Source: Wenzhouxiangellaceae bacterium (lineage in GTDB: Bacteria > Pseudomonadota > Gammaproteobacteria > Xanthomonadales > Wenzhouxiangellaceae). From it: a stretch of DNA of 64,000 nt. Made by a program: the position numbers and the translations under genes. Every line of letters begins with the position of its first letter. The first letter of the stretch is position 1. Positions 1 through 7,894 of this stretch are shown here, in pieces. The stretch covers positions 62,001 through 126,000 of the forward strand of contig JANQPN010000075.1 of NCBI GenBank assembly GCA_028289455.1, written 5' to 3'. Below the pieces are notes generated by a model. The model was not told where the DNA came from and searched no databases. It worked only from the letters and a program-made list of their open reading frames with translations.

Positions 1-49
1 GGCGTGAAAGTATTGCCTGTATATCAGCTTGACGGTTGTGCTCAGTCAT
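1..49 (-). CDS. 5' end of an unidentified gene cut by the window edge
   Basis: On the minus strand an ATG at 49-47 overlaps the TGA stop of the STM3941-like gene (ATGA overlap). The frame stays open to the left edge and encodes MTEHNRQADIQAILSR. The 4-bp overlap is typical of translationally coupled genes, which is the main reason to call it. Sixteen residues are too few to assign a family. Confidence 0.45.
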   Translation of the reverse strand, partial: MTEHNRQADIQAILSR

Positions 50-603
50 TGGACAGCGCTGGTACTGCTGTAGCCACGATAATATGACTGAATCAGCTCA
101 AGTAACGCCCGGTGACGTATCTTCAGGCTATTGGATGAGATATTGATTGAAGTACCGCTCAGGCTTTTGTTGGCACGATTAACCGCCTTTTTAAGTGTGC
201 TGTCATTTTTCTCCTGTTCATTGGGAGATTTCACATGCACTGCAATGAAGTTTTGTTTTTCTATCTGGTATTCCTCGATACCTGATACATCAGACCATTT
301 CACGAAGTCAGCTGACAAACCGCCTGAGTTGTTCCAGATTCCTTCAGCGTTGAGGATAATACCGGGGGATTTATCCAGTAGTTTTTTGAAGCCAATCACC
401 CCGCAAGCACCAAAGAACCCAATGGTAGCAAGGCTGATCAAATAGACTTCCAGCATGGTGCTGGTATCAAAGAGGTCTTTGGCGGATTCTGGGTCCATCG
501 TCAGAAACCAAACCCCCAGTGCAACGAACATCAGAGCACCGAGCAATAGCAGGATGATTCTGATTTTGCTCAGCTTAATAACTGTTTCATCAGGAAAAGG
601 CAT
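46..603 (-). CDS. STM3941-like inner-membrane protein
   Basis: This 185-residue protein has two predicted membrane segments near the N-terminus (about residues 13-33 and 50-72, the second glycine/cysteine rich) followed by a cytoplasmic domain of about 110 residues. The order (IKLSKIRIILLLLGALMFV, then a PH-like domain with a KWSDV segment near residue 100) matches my recollection of the STM3941 family, whose function is unknown. The tail is Ser/Asn rich. The gene overlaps a further minus-strand frame at its 3' end by 4 bp, suggesting a small operon running off the window. The family call rests on pattern memory, not a search. Confidence 0.75.
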   Translation of the reverse strand: MPFPDETVIKLSKIRIILLLLGALMFVALGVWFLTMDPESAKDLFDTSTMLEVYLISLATIGFFGACGVIGFKKLLDKSPGIILNAEGIWNNSGGLSADFVKWSDVSGIEEYQIEKQNFIAVHVKSPNEQEKNDSTLKKAVNRANKSLSGTSINISSNSLKIRHRALLELIQSYYRGYSSTSAVQ

Positions 604-624
604 GGTTACAGTGTTTATTGCAGT

Positions 625-984
625 TTAATCAGCATACGCTTGGCGTATGTAATCAGCAACATGCTTGGCCGAGATGTCATCGGCAGAACTGATTTTAATA
701 TGCCGCCGGTATTTTCCGCTGCCTTCCAGTACGCTGTGGGGGTCATCCATTTCTGAGCCTTTACCAAACTCGATGGAAGTATGTGCCTTGTAACAGAACA
801 CGCCACTGGTTAATTCCTGGTTTTTTAAAAATACCAGGCCACCGTATTTAATTTCTTCTGTTATGTCAGGGTTAATGTGGAAATGAATATCTCTGATGTG
901 GTTTATGATGTCATGCATTTCGCTGGAGACAGCCTGCAGGTCTGTCATGAAACTGGAAATTCTGGTTGAGCTGTATTCGGTCAT
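625..984 (-). CDS. DUF1801 (YdhG/YjbR-like) domain protein
   Basis: This 119-residue soluble protein has the DUF1801 layout: an N-terminal helix pair with IRDIHFHINPDITEEIKYG, then a beta-rich half (GGLVFLKNQELTSGVFCYK, HTSIEFGKGSEM) and a final helix. DUF1801 proteins are small, iron-chaperone-like folds with no firmly established bacterial role. Its ATG at 984 follows a GGGAAA stretch that can serve as ribosome-binding site. It lies in the same direction as the neighbours on both sides, about 50 bp from the GNAT gene. Confidence 0.8.
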   Translation of the reverse strand: MTEYSSTRISSFMTDLQAVSSEMHDIINHIRDIHFHINPDITEEIKYGGLVFLKNQELTSGVFCYKAHTSIEFGKGSEMDDPHSVLEGSGKYRRHIKISSADDISAKHVADYIRQAYAD

Positions 985-1036
985 ATTTTTTCCCGTTTAG
1001 ATCCACTGTATTTTACTGTTTACCTCTATTAGCAGA

Positions 1037-1552
1037 TTAATTGTTATTTTCTAACTCAAGTGTCTGCATCGAAACAATTTTGCCTTGCTCAGAAACAGCC
1101 TGCTTGCCAACTTCCGTAAAACCGATTTTCAAATGAAACGCTCTTGATGCTTCGTTCATTGGTTCTATGTTGTATTCACAAACTAAACGTTCAGCATTCG
1201 ACTCAGAGGCGAATTTTGCAATGTCTCCATAAAAGCGGCTCCCCAGGCCCAAACCGGCAGTGTTGCCAGCAACTACTATTCGATCTATATACACGAATTG
1301 ATCATAACGGGCTTTAAACCATTCAAAGTTAGCATTCTCGTATTGGCTGGTGCTGTGCATGGCAATCAGGAATGCCACAACTTCATCATTTACACAAACA
1401 ACTTTGTAATAGCACGACAGGCCGGCAAGTTCCTCCAGGCGCTGAGGTGAGATAGGGGATGTCCATTGCACTTCAGCTGCATTGAGTTTTAAGACGGTAT
1501 CGGCGTCCTCTGGTTTAGCATCGCGGATGATGATGGAAGTCATATTGCTCAT
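1037..1552 (-). CDS. GNAT-family N-acetyltransferase
   Basis: This 171-residue protein carries the GNAT fold: N-terminal beta strand IIIRDAKPEDADTVLKL, a central strand YIDRIVVA followed by the acetyl-CoA loop (GNTAGLGLGSRFY, a Q/R-x-x-G-x-G/A variant), and the C-terminal NEASRAFHLKIGF element that is usual in this family. It transfers an acetyl group from acetyl-CoA to an amine; the substrate is not evident. A second in-frame ATG lies at 1543. It faces away from the large secreted-protein gene at 1773 across a 220-bp AT-rich gap that must hold the promoters of both. Confidence 0.85.
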   Translation of the reverse strand: MSNMTSIIIRDAKPEDADTVLKLNAAEVQWTSPISPQRLEELAGLSCYYKVVCVNDEVVAFLIAMHSTSQYENANFEWFKARYDQFVYIDRIVVAGNTAGLGLGSRFYGDIAKFASESNAERLVCEYNIEPMNEASRAFHLKIGFTEVGKQAVSEQGKIVSMQTLELENNN

Positions 1553-1772
1553 CTGGTGAATAACAGGTATTCGATGATGTTAGTGGAATCTGACACTGAT
1601 TACATCTGGGCTAATGTGAAGTCGAGTTGTCTATGCGAATCGTAAAGATGATGAATATGACGCAATCCTGACAATCCTCTGACATTCAAAAGCCCTCATT
1701 AAGGTAGTGTTAATTTTCAATTTCTAAGCTCAATAAGAAAAATATTTTCAATTCAAACACTTAAATTTTGAC

Positions 1773-3962
1773 ATGAATAATTATCTATTTCGGGTGATCG
1801 CAATTGCATTAATGATGCTTGGGGTTGGCTCAGTACAGGCAGATACCGATGAGCAACTTTCTTCCTGGCAGTTTATCGGCCAAGCGCCATTGCCCGATGA
1901 TGTCAAAGCAGATCCGAATTTAACTGTCAGGTTTGTAGGCGGTTTTCTGCTGGTCGGAAGCCCAGGGTTGGAAGCGGGACGATGTGGCCGGTTGATAATT
2001 TTTAAGCAGAACGAGAATGGCAGGCTGGGTCGGGTCCAGAATTTGAGTGCTGAAGATTTTAATCAGACATGTGATGATGAAGACGGTTTTGGTTTTTCCT
2101 TTGCCTTAGGCCATAGGACACTGTTTGTCGGCGCGCCCGGTCAGATAATGGAATCAGAACGTATGCTTCCTGCCGGCGCTGTATTTGCTTATTCAGTCAG
2201 AAATACGCGCTTTATACCGAGGCAGATGATTGCGGGTTCCAACGAAGCCGGGAATCGCGCATTGGGTACCCTGATTGAGACTGATGGTAGACGGGTGCTG
2301 GTACAGGGAAACGAACTGGGCGGGCAGAGGACAAGCCATGGCGTAGCCAATCCCCGTAGTGTGAACCTGCTGCAGCGTGACAATAATGGCGTGTGGCAGA
2401 CAACCAGAGTATTTACTGACGAAGAAAGTACTGTGTACGGTCAGGATTTCAACCTGAATGAATCGAGTGTATTCATTGCAAGGCACACATTTATCGATTT
2501 TATTGATTTTGCTCATTATGAAAATCTGGCGCGGTTTAATTCAGCATTGGATATCTACGATATCAATGGCACAGGCGAAGGCGGTATCAGTTCTGAAGTA
2601 AGCCAGCTCATTGCTGATGATTTAGTAATTTTCGATAATCTGGAAACTCTGCCGGATTTTAATTATTTAATTCAACGCAGGGGCCGCTTCGTATTGTACT
2701 TTTCTGAGATTTGCGCTTGCGGATCACTTGGTCTAAATGCGCGGCGCTCAGGTTATTCCAGTTATGAATTAGAGGATGGCCAATGGGTGATAGCACCGAC
2801 TGTTATGACTTCATCTACAGCAGATATCGGGCGTGAAGATTTTGGTGATCCGAATACGAATTTTCGATTTAAATATGGGCCGGATAGGGTCTATTCACTC
2901 AGATTAGGATCAGATAGATTGACTCTGGATATTATCGGTGATCGATTACACGATACTATCCGGACAGAACAGCTTTTTACTACAAACAGTATATCCCCAG
3001 GTTTCCGCAAGAAAATACTGCTTAATGGAAACCAGCTTTTCGTTCTAGATTCAGAAGATGAGTTGGTTGAAATAAATGCATTTTCGGCCGTTCCGGCATT
3101 GGATCCTGCCATTACTCAAGCCTGGTGGTTCGGGCCGGAATACAATGGCCAGGGTGTGACAATGGAGGTATTGCCTAATAACCGTTTGTTGATGTACTGG
3201 TTTACCTATGACTTATCCGGCAGGCAGATGTGGGTTCGGGGTATAGGTCAACTATCTGACGGTGCTATCAATATGCAGTTGGTGCGAGCCCGCGGACCCA
3301 GGTTTCCTTTTGGGGAATTTAACCCTGATGATCGTGTGATGGAGCCATGGGGGCAAGCGACGATTCGTTTTGACGATTGCACCAGCGGTACGTTGAGCTA
3401 TCAAAGCCCGGAATTCGGTAGCGGTGAGCTACCTTTGACGCCAGTGGTTGATAATCAATTAACCTGCGGCAAAGGTTTCATAAGAGTCATTGAAAACAGT
3501 TTCTTCAGGCCGGTAATTGCCGGCTCGTTTTTTGATGCCGAGCGCATTGGTGAGGGAATCATTTTTATGCCGATTCCCGGTGTTAAACGAGAGCACTTTT
3601 CCATAAGCCGCGCAATTGGCTTTTGGCTGACATATACCCCCACAGGGGAACAAGCCTGGCACTACTTAGGTGTCTTCGAGGATTGCCCGCGTGGAACTAT
3701 GCCGGATCCACTAAGATGTGAACTGGTTGCAACAGGTGAACCGCGCAGCACTATGGGGCCTGTGTTTGGGCCTGCTTACGATCCCAACGAAAGAGTTTCT
3801 ATGCCCTGGGGTACCGCTGATACATTGAAATCTGATCGGGTACCATTCCAAAATGATCTATCAGATTTAACCTGGTTTTTGGATGTGGAAAACCCCCATG
3901 GAAGCGGACAGCTGAAGTTAAAGAGAGCTACTCAGCCGGTCGAGTACAGCATAGCGTTCTAA
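1773..3962 (+). CDS. large secreted protein: FG-GAP-like N-terminus plus two WF-G modules
   Basis: This 729-residue protein has a Sec signal peptide (hydrophobic IAIALMMLGVGSVQA, cut after about residue 23). Residues 45-440 look like an integrin-type beta-propeller, with repeats such as FVGGFLLVGSPG and LGHRTLFVGAPG (FG-GAP-like). The C-terminal third holds two divergent copies of one beta module: AWWFGPEYNGQGVTMEV near residue 450 and SFFDAERIGEGIIFM near residue 583. Each is followed by a Y/W-x-x-Y-x-x-x-G-x-Q-x-W strand and an acidic loop (DERV/DDRVM-P-W-G). The same module occurs singly in the paralogues at 59267 and 60384. It is probably extracellular or surface-bound; no catalytic motif was seen and the function is unknown. 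Confidence 0.7.
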   Translation: MNNYLFRVIAIALMMLGVGSVQADTDEQLSSWQFIGQAPLPDDVKADPNLTVRFVGGFLLVGSPGLEAGRCGRLIIFKQNENGRLGRVQNLSAEDFNQTCDDEDGFGFSFALGHRTLFVGAPGQIMESERMLPAGAVFAYSVRNTRFIPRQMIAGSNEAGNRALGTLIETDGRRVLVQGNELGGQRTSHGVANPRSVNLLQRDNNGVWQTTRVFTDEESTVYGQDFNLNESSVFIARHTFIDFIDFAHYENLARFNSALDIYDINGTGEGGISSEVSQLIADDLVIFDNLETLPDFNYLIQRRGRFVLYFSEICACGSLGLNARRSGYSSYELEDGQWVIAPTVMTSSTADIGREDFGDPNTNFRFKYGPDRVYSLRLGSDRLTLDIIGDRLHDTIRTEQLFTTNSISPGFRKKILLNGNQLFVLDSEDELVEINAFSAVPALDPAITQAWWFGPEYNGQGVTMEVLPNNRLLMYWFTYDLSGRQMWVRGIGQLSDGAINMQLVRARGPRFPFGEFNPDDRVMEPWGQATIRFDDCTSGTLSYQSPEFGSGELPLTPVVDNQLTCGKGFIRVIENSFFRPVIAGSFFDAERIGEGIIFMPIPGVKREHFSISRAIGFWLTYTPTGEQAWHYLGVFEDCPRGTMPDPLRCELVATGEPRSTMGPVFGPAYDPNERVSMPWGTADTLKSDRVPFQNDLSDLTWFLDVENPHGSGQLKLKRATQPVEYSIAF

Positions 3963-4062
3963 GGTAATAGCTAAATTAATTTATCGCCAGGGGGTCGAAT
4001 GTCAAAAAGAAGTTTGAGGAATTGATATATATTGGAATAGCGCTTAGGGAATCTCGGTTAAA

Positions 4063-4239
4063 TTAATGGTGCTTATACCAATTGAGCTTATACCAAATAA
4101 AACCGGTTACTCCACCTACTGTCAGCCAAAATGCCGGTGCTAAAAATGAAGCTGCATCACCGTAAAGAAACCTGGCCAGTGTCCATAATCCCAGTAATAG
4201 GCTGATGACTGTGATAATTCCGAGGATTGGGTATTTCAT
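4063..4239 (-). CDS. 58-residue two-helix membrane protein
   Basis: Minus-strand ATG (4239-4237) to TAA (4065-4063), 58 codons. The product starts MKYPILGIITVISLLLGLW and contains two hydrophobic segments (residues 4-25 and 33-49) separated by a short charged loop, ending in NWYKHH. The composition and amphipathic pattern look like a genuine small membrane protein rather than chance. It is the last of a series of small minus-strand genes from 5029 down. No family was recognised. Confidence 0.55.
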   Translation of the reverse strand: MKYPILGIITVISLLLGLWTLARFLYGDAASFLAPAFWLTVGGVTGFIWYKLNWYKHH

Positions 4240-4326
4240 TTTGCAAAGTCATTTATCTTTAGTGAGTAGCATGCAAAGATAGTAGGGTTTCCAGCTCTTG
4301 CACATGCGGCGCATAAACCTTTTAAA

Positions 4327-4560
4327 CTAATTATCCAATACCGCAGCCCACCACCCAAGTTCATCACGTCCCCATTTAACACCTAAATGCTTGGCTATAG
4401 CTCGTAGCATTTCAAGCTCGCTTGCGGGCTTAGGAGCTGAAAATAGTTTCCCGGAAACTTCCTGACCATGTTCGTTTTTTGCAAGTATTGGTAAAGTGCT
4501 CAGGTTACAGCCCGGGCCTCCTGGTTCACCAAGGCGATGGTATTTGCTTCTCTCATTCAA
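4327..4560 (-). CDS. 77-residue hypothetical protein, TTG start
   Basis: The frame can be read from an ATG at 4620, but the TTG at 4560 is preceded at 10 nt by a perfect AGGAGG, and it overlaps the stop of the upstream 82-residue gene (TTGAATGA). I therefore take 4560 as the start. The product begins MNERSKYHRLGEPGGPGC, has a Gly/Pro-rich N-terminus and a helical C-terminal half (ASELEMLRAIAKHLGVKW) ending GWWAAVLDN. No transmembrane segment and no recognised family. Coupling to the membrane protein upstream suggests they act together. Confidence 0.6.
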   Translation of the reverse strand: MNERSKYHRLGEPGGPGCNLSTLPILAKNEHGQEVSGKLFSAPKPASELEMLRAIAKHLGVKWGRDELGWWAAVLDN

Positions 4561-4801
4561 TTTTCGTGTTCCTCCTAAGCACTCTTCGCTTTGAAATATC
4601 TCTAATCTGGATGCTGGCAATTCCGATAATAGTTGTGAGAATTATTAGAGGAACAATTGAATATATCCATGATGATTCTCTTACAGCGCTTAGTGCTAAT
4701 GAGCTTATCAGCATCATTGTTAGTGCTACTAATTGGATAGTACGAGCCTGGATTGCTGTATTTAATCTACGCTCTAACTTTAGCTTATTGCTCGTTACCA
4801 T
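4553..4801 (-). CDS. 82-residue two-helix membrane protein
   Basis: The product has a basic N-terminus (KLKLERRLNTAIQAR), two hydrophobic helices (about residues 22-40 and 46-66) and a basic tail (RDISKRRVLRRNTKIE), a hairpin topology with both ends probably cytoplasmic. The stop overlaps the proposed start of the next gene. Local base composition is distinctly AT-rich. No family was recognised. Confidence 0.6.
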   Translation of the reverse strand: MVTSNKLKLERRLNTAIQARTIQLVALTMMLISSLALSAVRESSWIYSIVPLIILTTIIGIASIQIRDISKRRVLRRNTKIE

Positions 4802-4825
4802 AACCCCAGCTCGACAAGCTGATAA

Positions 4826-5029
4826 CTACTCTCCCCGAGCCATGTCTTCAGAGTTGGGATCAATCTGCATCAATGAGCCATCTTTTAAACCTGCGAAAAG
4901 CGAACTCATTTGTTCCATTTGTTCAAATGTCAACGCATAATTGACTCCACCTTTGACAAAGACAAACTGCTTATTCTTGTTTTGAAAAGCAGTACCATCG
5001 CCTTTGCGAATCACTTTTATTTTATCCAC
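4826..5029 (-). CDS. 67-residue hypothetical protein, GTG start
   Basis: This is a short soluble protein (MDKIKVIRKGDGTAFQNKNK...), with a beta-rich first half, a helix containing EQMEQMSSLFAGL and an acidic end. The GTG at 5029 has AAGGA about 9 nt upstream. It is the first gene of the small minus-strand series 5029-4063. Coding character is plausible (acidic/basic alternation, no low-complexity runs), but no family was recognised. Confidence 0.55.
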   Translation of the reverse strand: MDKIKVIRKGDGTAFQNKNKQFVFVKGGVNYALTFEQMEQMSSLFAGLKDGSLMQIDPNSEDMARGE

Positions 5030-5094
5030 GAAATTAAATCCTTACTGTTCGCGACACAGTCATCATCTTACATATAAGTAGGATATCCGATAAT

Positions 5095-5132
5095 ACTAAC
5101 TTAACTATTGGTTAGCATGAAACACTAACTTA
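5095..5132. repeat. two direct 9-bp copies of ACTAACTTA upstream of the small-gene series
   Basis: ACTAACTTA occurs at 5095-5103 and again at 5124-5132, 29 bp apart, with an inverted-like GGTTAGC between them. They lie 66-100 bp upstream of the GTG start at 5029, where a promoter or operator would be expected. Binding is inferred only from position; in AT-rich DNA such repeats can arise by chance. Confidence 0.25.
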
Positions 5133-5200
5133 TTTGTTTTTGATGGTTGTAGGGTGTATTTCAAAGCTTATGTTTGAGTGAGGTGCGGACGTAATGATGC

Positions 5201-5219
5201 GGGGTTGGAGACCAACCCC
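5201..5219. terminator. hairpin downstream of the Cys-flanked membrane protein gene
   Basis: GGGGTTGG (5201-5208), loop AGA, CCAACCCC (5212-5219): a perfect 8-bp GC-rich stem, extendable by ATG/CAT beyond one mismatch. It lies 50 bp past the stop of the minus-strand gene at 5269, but no T-run follows on either strand. It may act as a transcript end or stabiliser rather than a classical intrinsic terminator. Confidence 0.4.
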
Positions 5220-5268
5220 ACATTCTTGTATCTGACAGGATTTAACTTATCAGACTATTGTGCTTGAT

Positions 5269-5811
5269 CTAACAAGGTGAATTAGCCAGGCACTCACTGA
5301 TTTGTTCCTGGGTACAAGCATTGTTTAGGATGTTCCGTGCTTCAGACTCGGCGGTTTCAGCCGCAGCGGTGGCCTGTTGCTTCTCGTTCCATATGAGTGT
5401 TGCTGTTATCAGTGCAGCACCCAGTGCCAAAGTGACTGTGCCACCGAGAACCGCAACGGCAACTCCGCCTGCGAATATAGCGCCTGCTATAACAGCAGGG
5501 ATACCAAACTTAGCGAATAAAGCAATCAGTGCGGCAGAACCAATTAGTGCAACTACTATTGATACTGTACCCGTTGCTACGGCTGTGGTTAGCTGGGCGA
5601 ACAGGTCAACACGTTCTTTAGCGTCTGCTTCTGCACGTTCGGCATCACAAAGCTCGCCTTTTCTTGCCTGCCACTGTGCACAGGCTTGGTTGCATTCGTC
5701 TGACGGCCTGTTGTCTCCGGGTCTTACGCTATCTGTATTGCCGGAATTTCCAAGGTAAATGCCTACACCAATAGCAACAATAATTACGCCTATTACGATT
5801 AATTCAATCAT
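5269..5811 (-). CDS. hydrophobic protein with Cys triads flanking its membrane core
   Basis: This 180-residue protein starts with a membrane helix (residues 2-20). It is followed by a hydrophilic segment with three cysteines in C-x3-C-x10-C spacing, a short helix, two or three very Ala/Gly/Val-rich hydrophobic helices (about residues 78-145) and a C-terminal tail with C-x7-C-x5-C ending in Cys180. If the two Cys-bearing segments lie on the same outer face they could form disulfides. The ATG is preceded by AGGAGA at 9 nt. No family was recognised. Confidence 0.6.
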   Translation of the reverse strand: MIELIVIGVIIVAIGVGIYLGNSGNTDSVRPGDNRPSDECNQACAQWQARKGELCDAERAEADAKERVDLFAQLTTAVATGTVSIVVALIGSAALIALFAKFGIPAVIAGAIFAGGVAVAVLGGTVTLALGAALITATLIWNEKQQATAAAETAESEARNILNNACTQEQISECLANSPC

Positions 5812-6137
5812 GACAATTTTTCTCCTTCATGGTTAAAAAACACCAATTCCAATCTCGAAGCCGTCGTCAAATAGAGTTTCAAAAACTGATGCAGCCTTTG
5901 GTAGTAAAGCAATTTTTGGTAATGAGTTTTTGCCTTATCCTGCCGCTTTTATTTCATTATTAGGGGGCAGAAGTCGGCACGGTTGCCGCATCAATACTGG
6001 GTAGACGACGTAGGTGGAGCACTTTCAACAAAATGTTAGAAGATGACAAATGTCACCCCAAATTCCTGATACCTCCCACTAACAACCTCACCGCCATCCT
6101 GGCAAATTAACCCACAAGCAAAAACACGCAGGCAGTT
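5812..6137. other. 326-bp gene-free region
   Basis: This region separates the minus-strand hydrophobic protein from the plus-strand ABC operon and must carry both promoters. No reading frame of convincing quality was seen on either strand. The only distinctive element is the TGACA-AA-TGTCA palindrome at 6044-6055, listed separately. Confidence 0.6.
6044..6055. promoter_or_regulatory. TGACA-N2-TGTCA palindrome, candidate operator of the ABC/two-component operon
   Basis: A perfect 12-bp inverted repeat with 2-bp spacer lies 83 bp upstream of the exporter ATPase start. Dimeric LuxR-type response regulators bind short inverted repeats, and one is encoded at the end of this operon, so autoregulation is a reasonable inference. 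There is no direct evidence for binding. Confidence 0.35.
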
Positions 6138-7118
6138 ATGTCTCAACAACAACTACATGAAGTTCCTACACAGTCGGCTGACGGCATTTTGGCGGAAGTG
6201 ACTGGTGTTGAACATGCATTCGGCAAGCTACAGGTACTGAACGGCATTGATATGAACGTTAAAGCCGGTCAGATAGTCGCGGTGCTTGGTCCTAATGGGG
6301 CAGGCAAGACGACATTGATTAATATGCTGCTGGGTATCTACACACCGGATGCCGGCCGGATTCAGCTGTTTGGACAAACACCGGGTGATCTGACGGTACG
6401 TCAGCGAATCGGCGTGATGCTGCAGCAGGCGGAGATGGCAGAGACGCTGAAGGCAAAGGAACTGGTCCGTCAGTTTTCTACTTACTACCAAAATCCCTTA
6501 TCTCTCCAGCAATTACTACAGATGGCTGGTCTGGAAGAAAAGGCGGAGAGCCGCTACGGAAAATTATCCGGTGGTGAAAAGCGCCGGGTGCAGTTTGCCA
6601 TTGCACTAGCGGGTGAACCGGATATGGTGTTTCTGGATGAACCGACCACTGGTCTGGACGTACAGGCACGTCGCAGTCTGTGGAGTAATATCAAAGCCTA
6701 TGCCAAACGCGGTGCAGGCATTGTATTGACCACCCATTACCTGGAAGAGGCCGATGCACTGGCCGATCAGATCATCGTGATTGATCACGGCAAAGTGGTA
6801 GCCACCGGTACGCCTTCACAAATCAAACAGCGGGTCAGCTTGAAGCAAGTGCATTGCCGGACTTCAGTCCCTGTCGAGCAGCTGCATCTTCATTCGTTAA
6901 TCGAAAGAGTTGAAGTGGAAAAGCTCGCGAGTCAAAGCGGTGACAACCTGACTCAGTGCATCTTATTAACCCAGCATGCCGAAGCACTGCTGCGTGATCT
7001 GCTGCAGCAGGATCAAAATCTTACCGATCTGCAGGTTAAAGGTGCCGGCCTGGAAGAAGCTTTCCTGGCTTTGACCCAGAACAATGCAACCACCGATAAG
7101 CAGGAGCAGGCAGCATGA
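6138..7118 (+). CDS. ABC-2 type exporter, ATP-binding protein
   Basis: This 326-residue ATPase contains Walker A GPNGAGKT (51-58), a Q-loop (VMLQQ, 93-97), signature LSGGE (143-147), Walker B MVFLDEPT (163-170) and the switch His in LTTHYLEEAD (H200). Residues 225-320 form the C-terminal extension usual in drug- and lipid-exporting ABC-2 systems (CcmA/DrrA-like). It would power the permease encoded next, whose start overlaps its stop (ATGA). The remainder of the operon is an amidohydrolase and a DesK/DesR-like sensor pair, suggesting sensor-controlled export. The substrate is not evident. Confidence 0.93.
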   Translation: MSQQQLHEVPTQSADGILAEVTGVEHAFGKLQVLNGIDMNVKAGQIVAVLGPNGAGKTTLINMLLGIYTPDAGRIQLFGQTPGDLTVRQRIGVMLQQAEMAETLKAKELVRQFSTYYQNPLSLQQLLQMAGLEEKAESRYGKLSGGEKRRVQFAIALAGEPDMVFLDEPTTGLDVQARRSLWSNIKAYAKRGAGIVLTTHYLEEADALADQIIVIDHGKVVATGTPSQIKQRVSLKQVHCRTSVPVEQLHLHSLIERVEVEKLASQSGDNLTQCILLTQHAEALLRDLLQQDQNLTDLQVKGAGLEEAFLALTQNNATTDKQEQAA

Positions 7119-7873
7119 GTACTTTAACGCTACAGCATCAAACGAAAATTCATCTCCAGGAAATCTGGAGCGAATGGCTGCGTATGATTCGTACGCCGAT
7201 GTTTGCTTTGCCGACCCTGTTGTTCCCCTGGATGTTTTACCTGTTCTTCGGGGTGATATTCGGCCGGGGTTCGGGCACGGCGGAATACCTGCTGGTGAGT
7301 TACGGGACTTTTGGGATTATCGGCCCGGCGCTGTTCGGGTTTGGAGTTGGCGTGGCCAGTGACCGGCAGCAGGGGCTGCTGCAGCTGAAGCGAGTATTGC
7401 CGATGCCGATGAGTGCATACTTTGTAGCCAAAATCGGCCTGTGTCTGATCTTTGCGTCGTGCATATTGCTGGGGCTGGCCATCATCGCAATGGTATTGGG
7501 TGGTGTTCGTCTTGAGCTGCTGCAATGGCTGCTGCTGTTCGGCATTTTGCTGGTAGGTACGCTGCCGTTCTGTGCAATGGGCCTGTTTATTGGTATCCGC
7601 AGCAATGCCCAGAGCGCACCGGCTGTTATCAATCTGCTGTATTTACCGATGGCATTCTTATCCGGCCTGTGGATACCAATTTTTGTCATGCCTGAACTGC
7701 TGCAGAAAATCGCGGTAGTTTTCCCAGCCTATCATCTGGCGCAGCTGGCGCTGTCGGTTATCGATAAACACCAGGGCCAACCGTTGCTGGGACATCTGAT
7801 GATATTGCTGCTGTTCACAGCGGTATTTCTGCTGCTGGCCGGTTCGGGCTGGCGGGCACTGCGTGATCGCTGA
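7115..7873 (+). CDS. ABC-2 type exporter, permease
   Basis: This 252-residue membrane protein has six predicted helices, an amphipathic N-terminal helix (IHLQEIWSEWLRMIRTP) and the conserved ABC-2 segment AVINLLYLPMAFLSGLWIP between helices 5 and 6. It overlaps the ATPase gene by 4 bp and is 21 bp from the amidohydrolase gene. It forms the membrane channel of the exporter; two ATPase and two permease subunits are expected. It lacks the large extracytoplasmic domain seen in MacB-type systems. Confidence 0.92.
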   Translation: MSTLTLQHQTKIHLQEIWSEWLRMIRTPMFALPTLLFPWMFYLFFGVIFGRGSGTAEYLLVSYGTFGIIGPALFGFGVGVASDRQQGLLQLKRVLPMPMSAYFVAKIGLCLIFASCILLGLAIIAMVLGGVRLELLQWLLLFGILLVGTLPFCAMGLFIGIRSNAQSAPAVINLLYLPMAFLSGLWIPIFVMPELLQKIAVVFPAYHLAQLALSVIDKHQGQPLLGHLMILLLFTAVFLLLAGSGWRALRDR

Positions 7874-7894
7874 TTCATCCATCGGAGAAGTTTC

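Noticed and set aside
4479..4940. Plus-strand 153-codon frame across the small minus-strand genes
   Set aside because: The opposite strand has overlapping small genes with ribosome-binding signals and protein-like sequences; this frame has a shadow-like composition.
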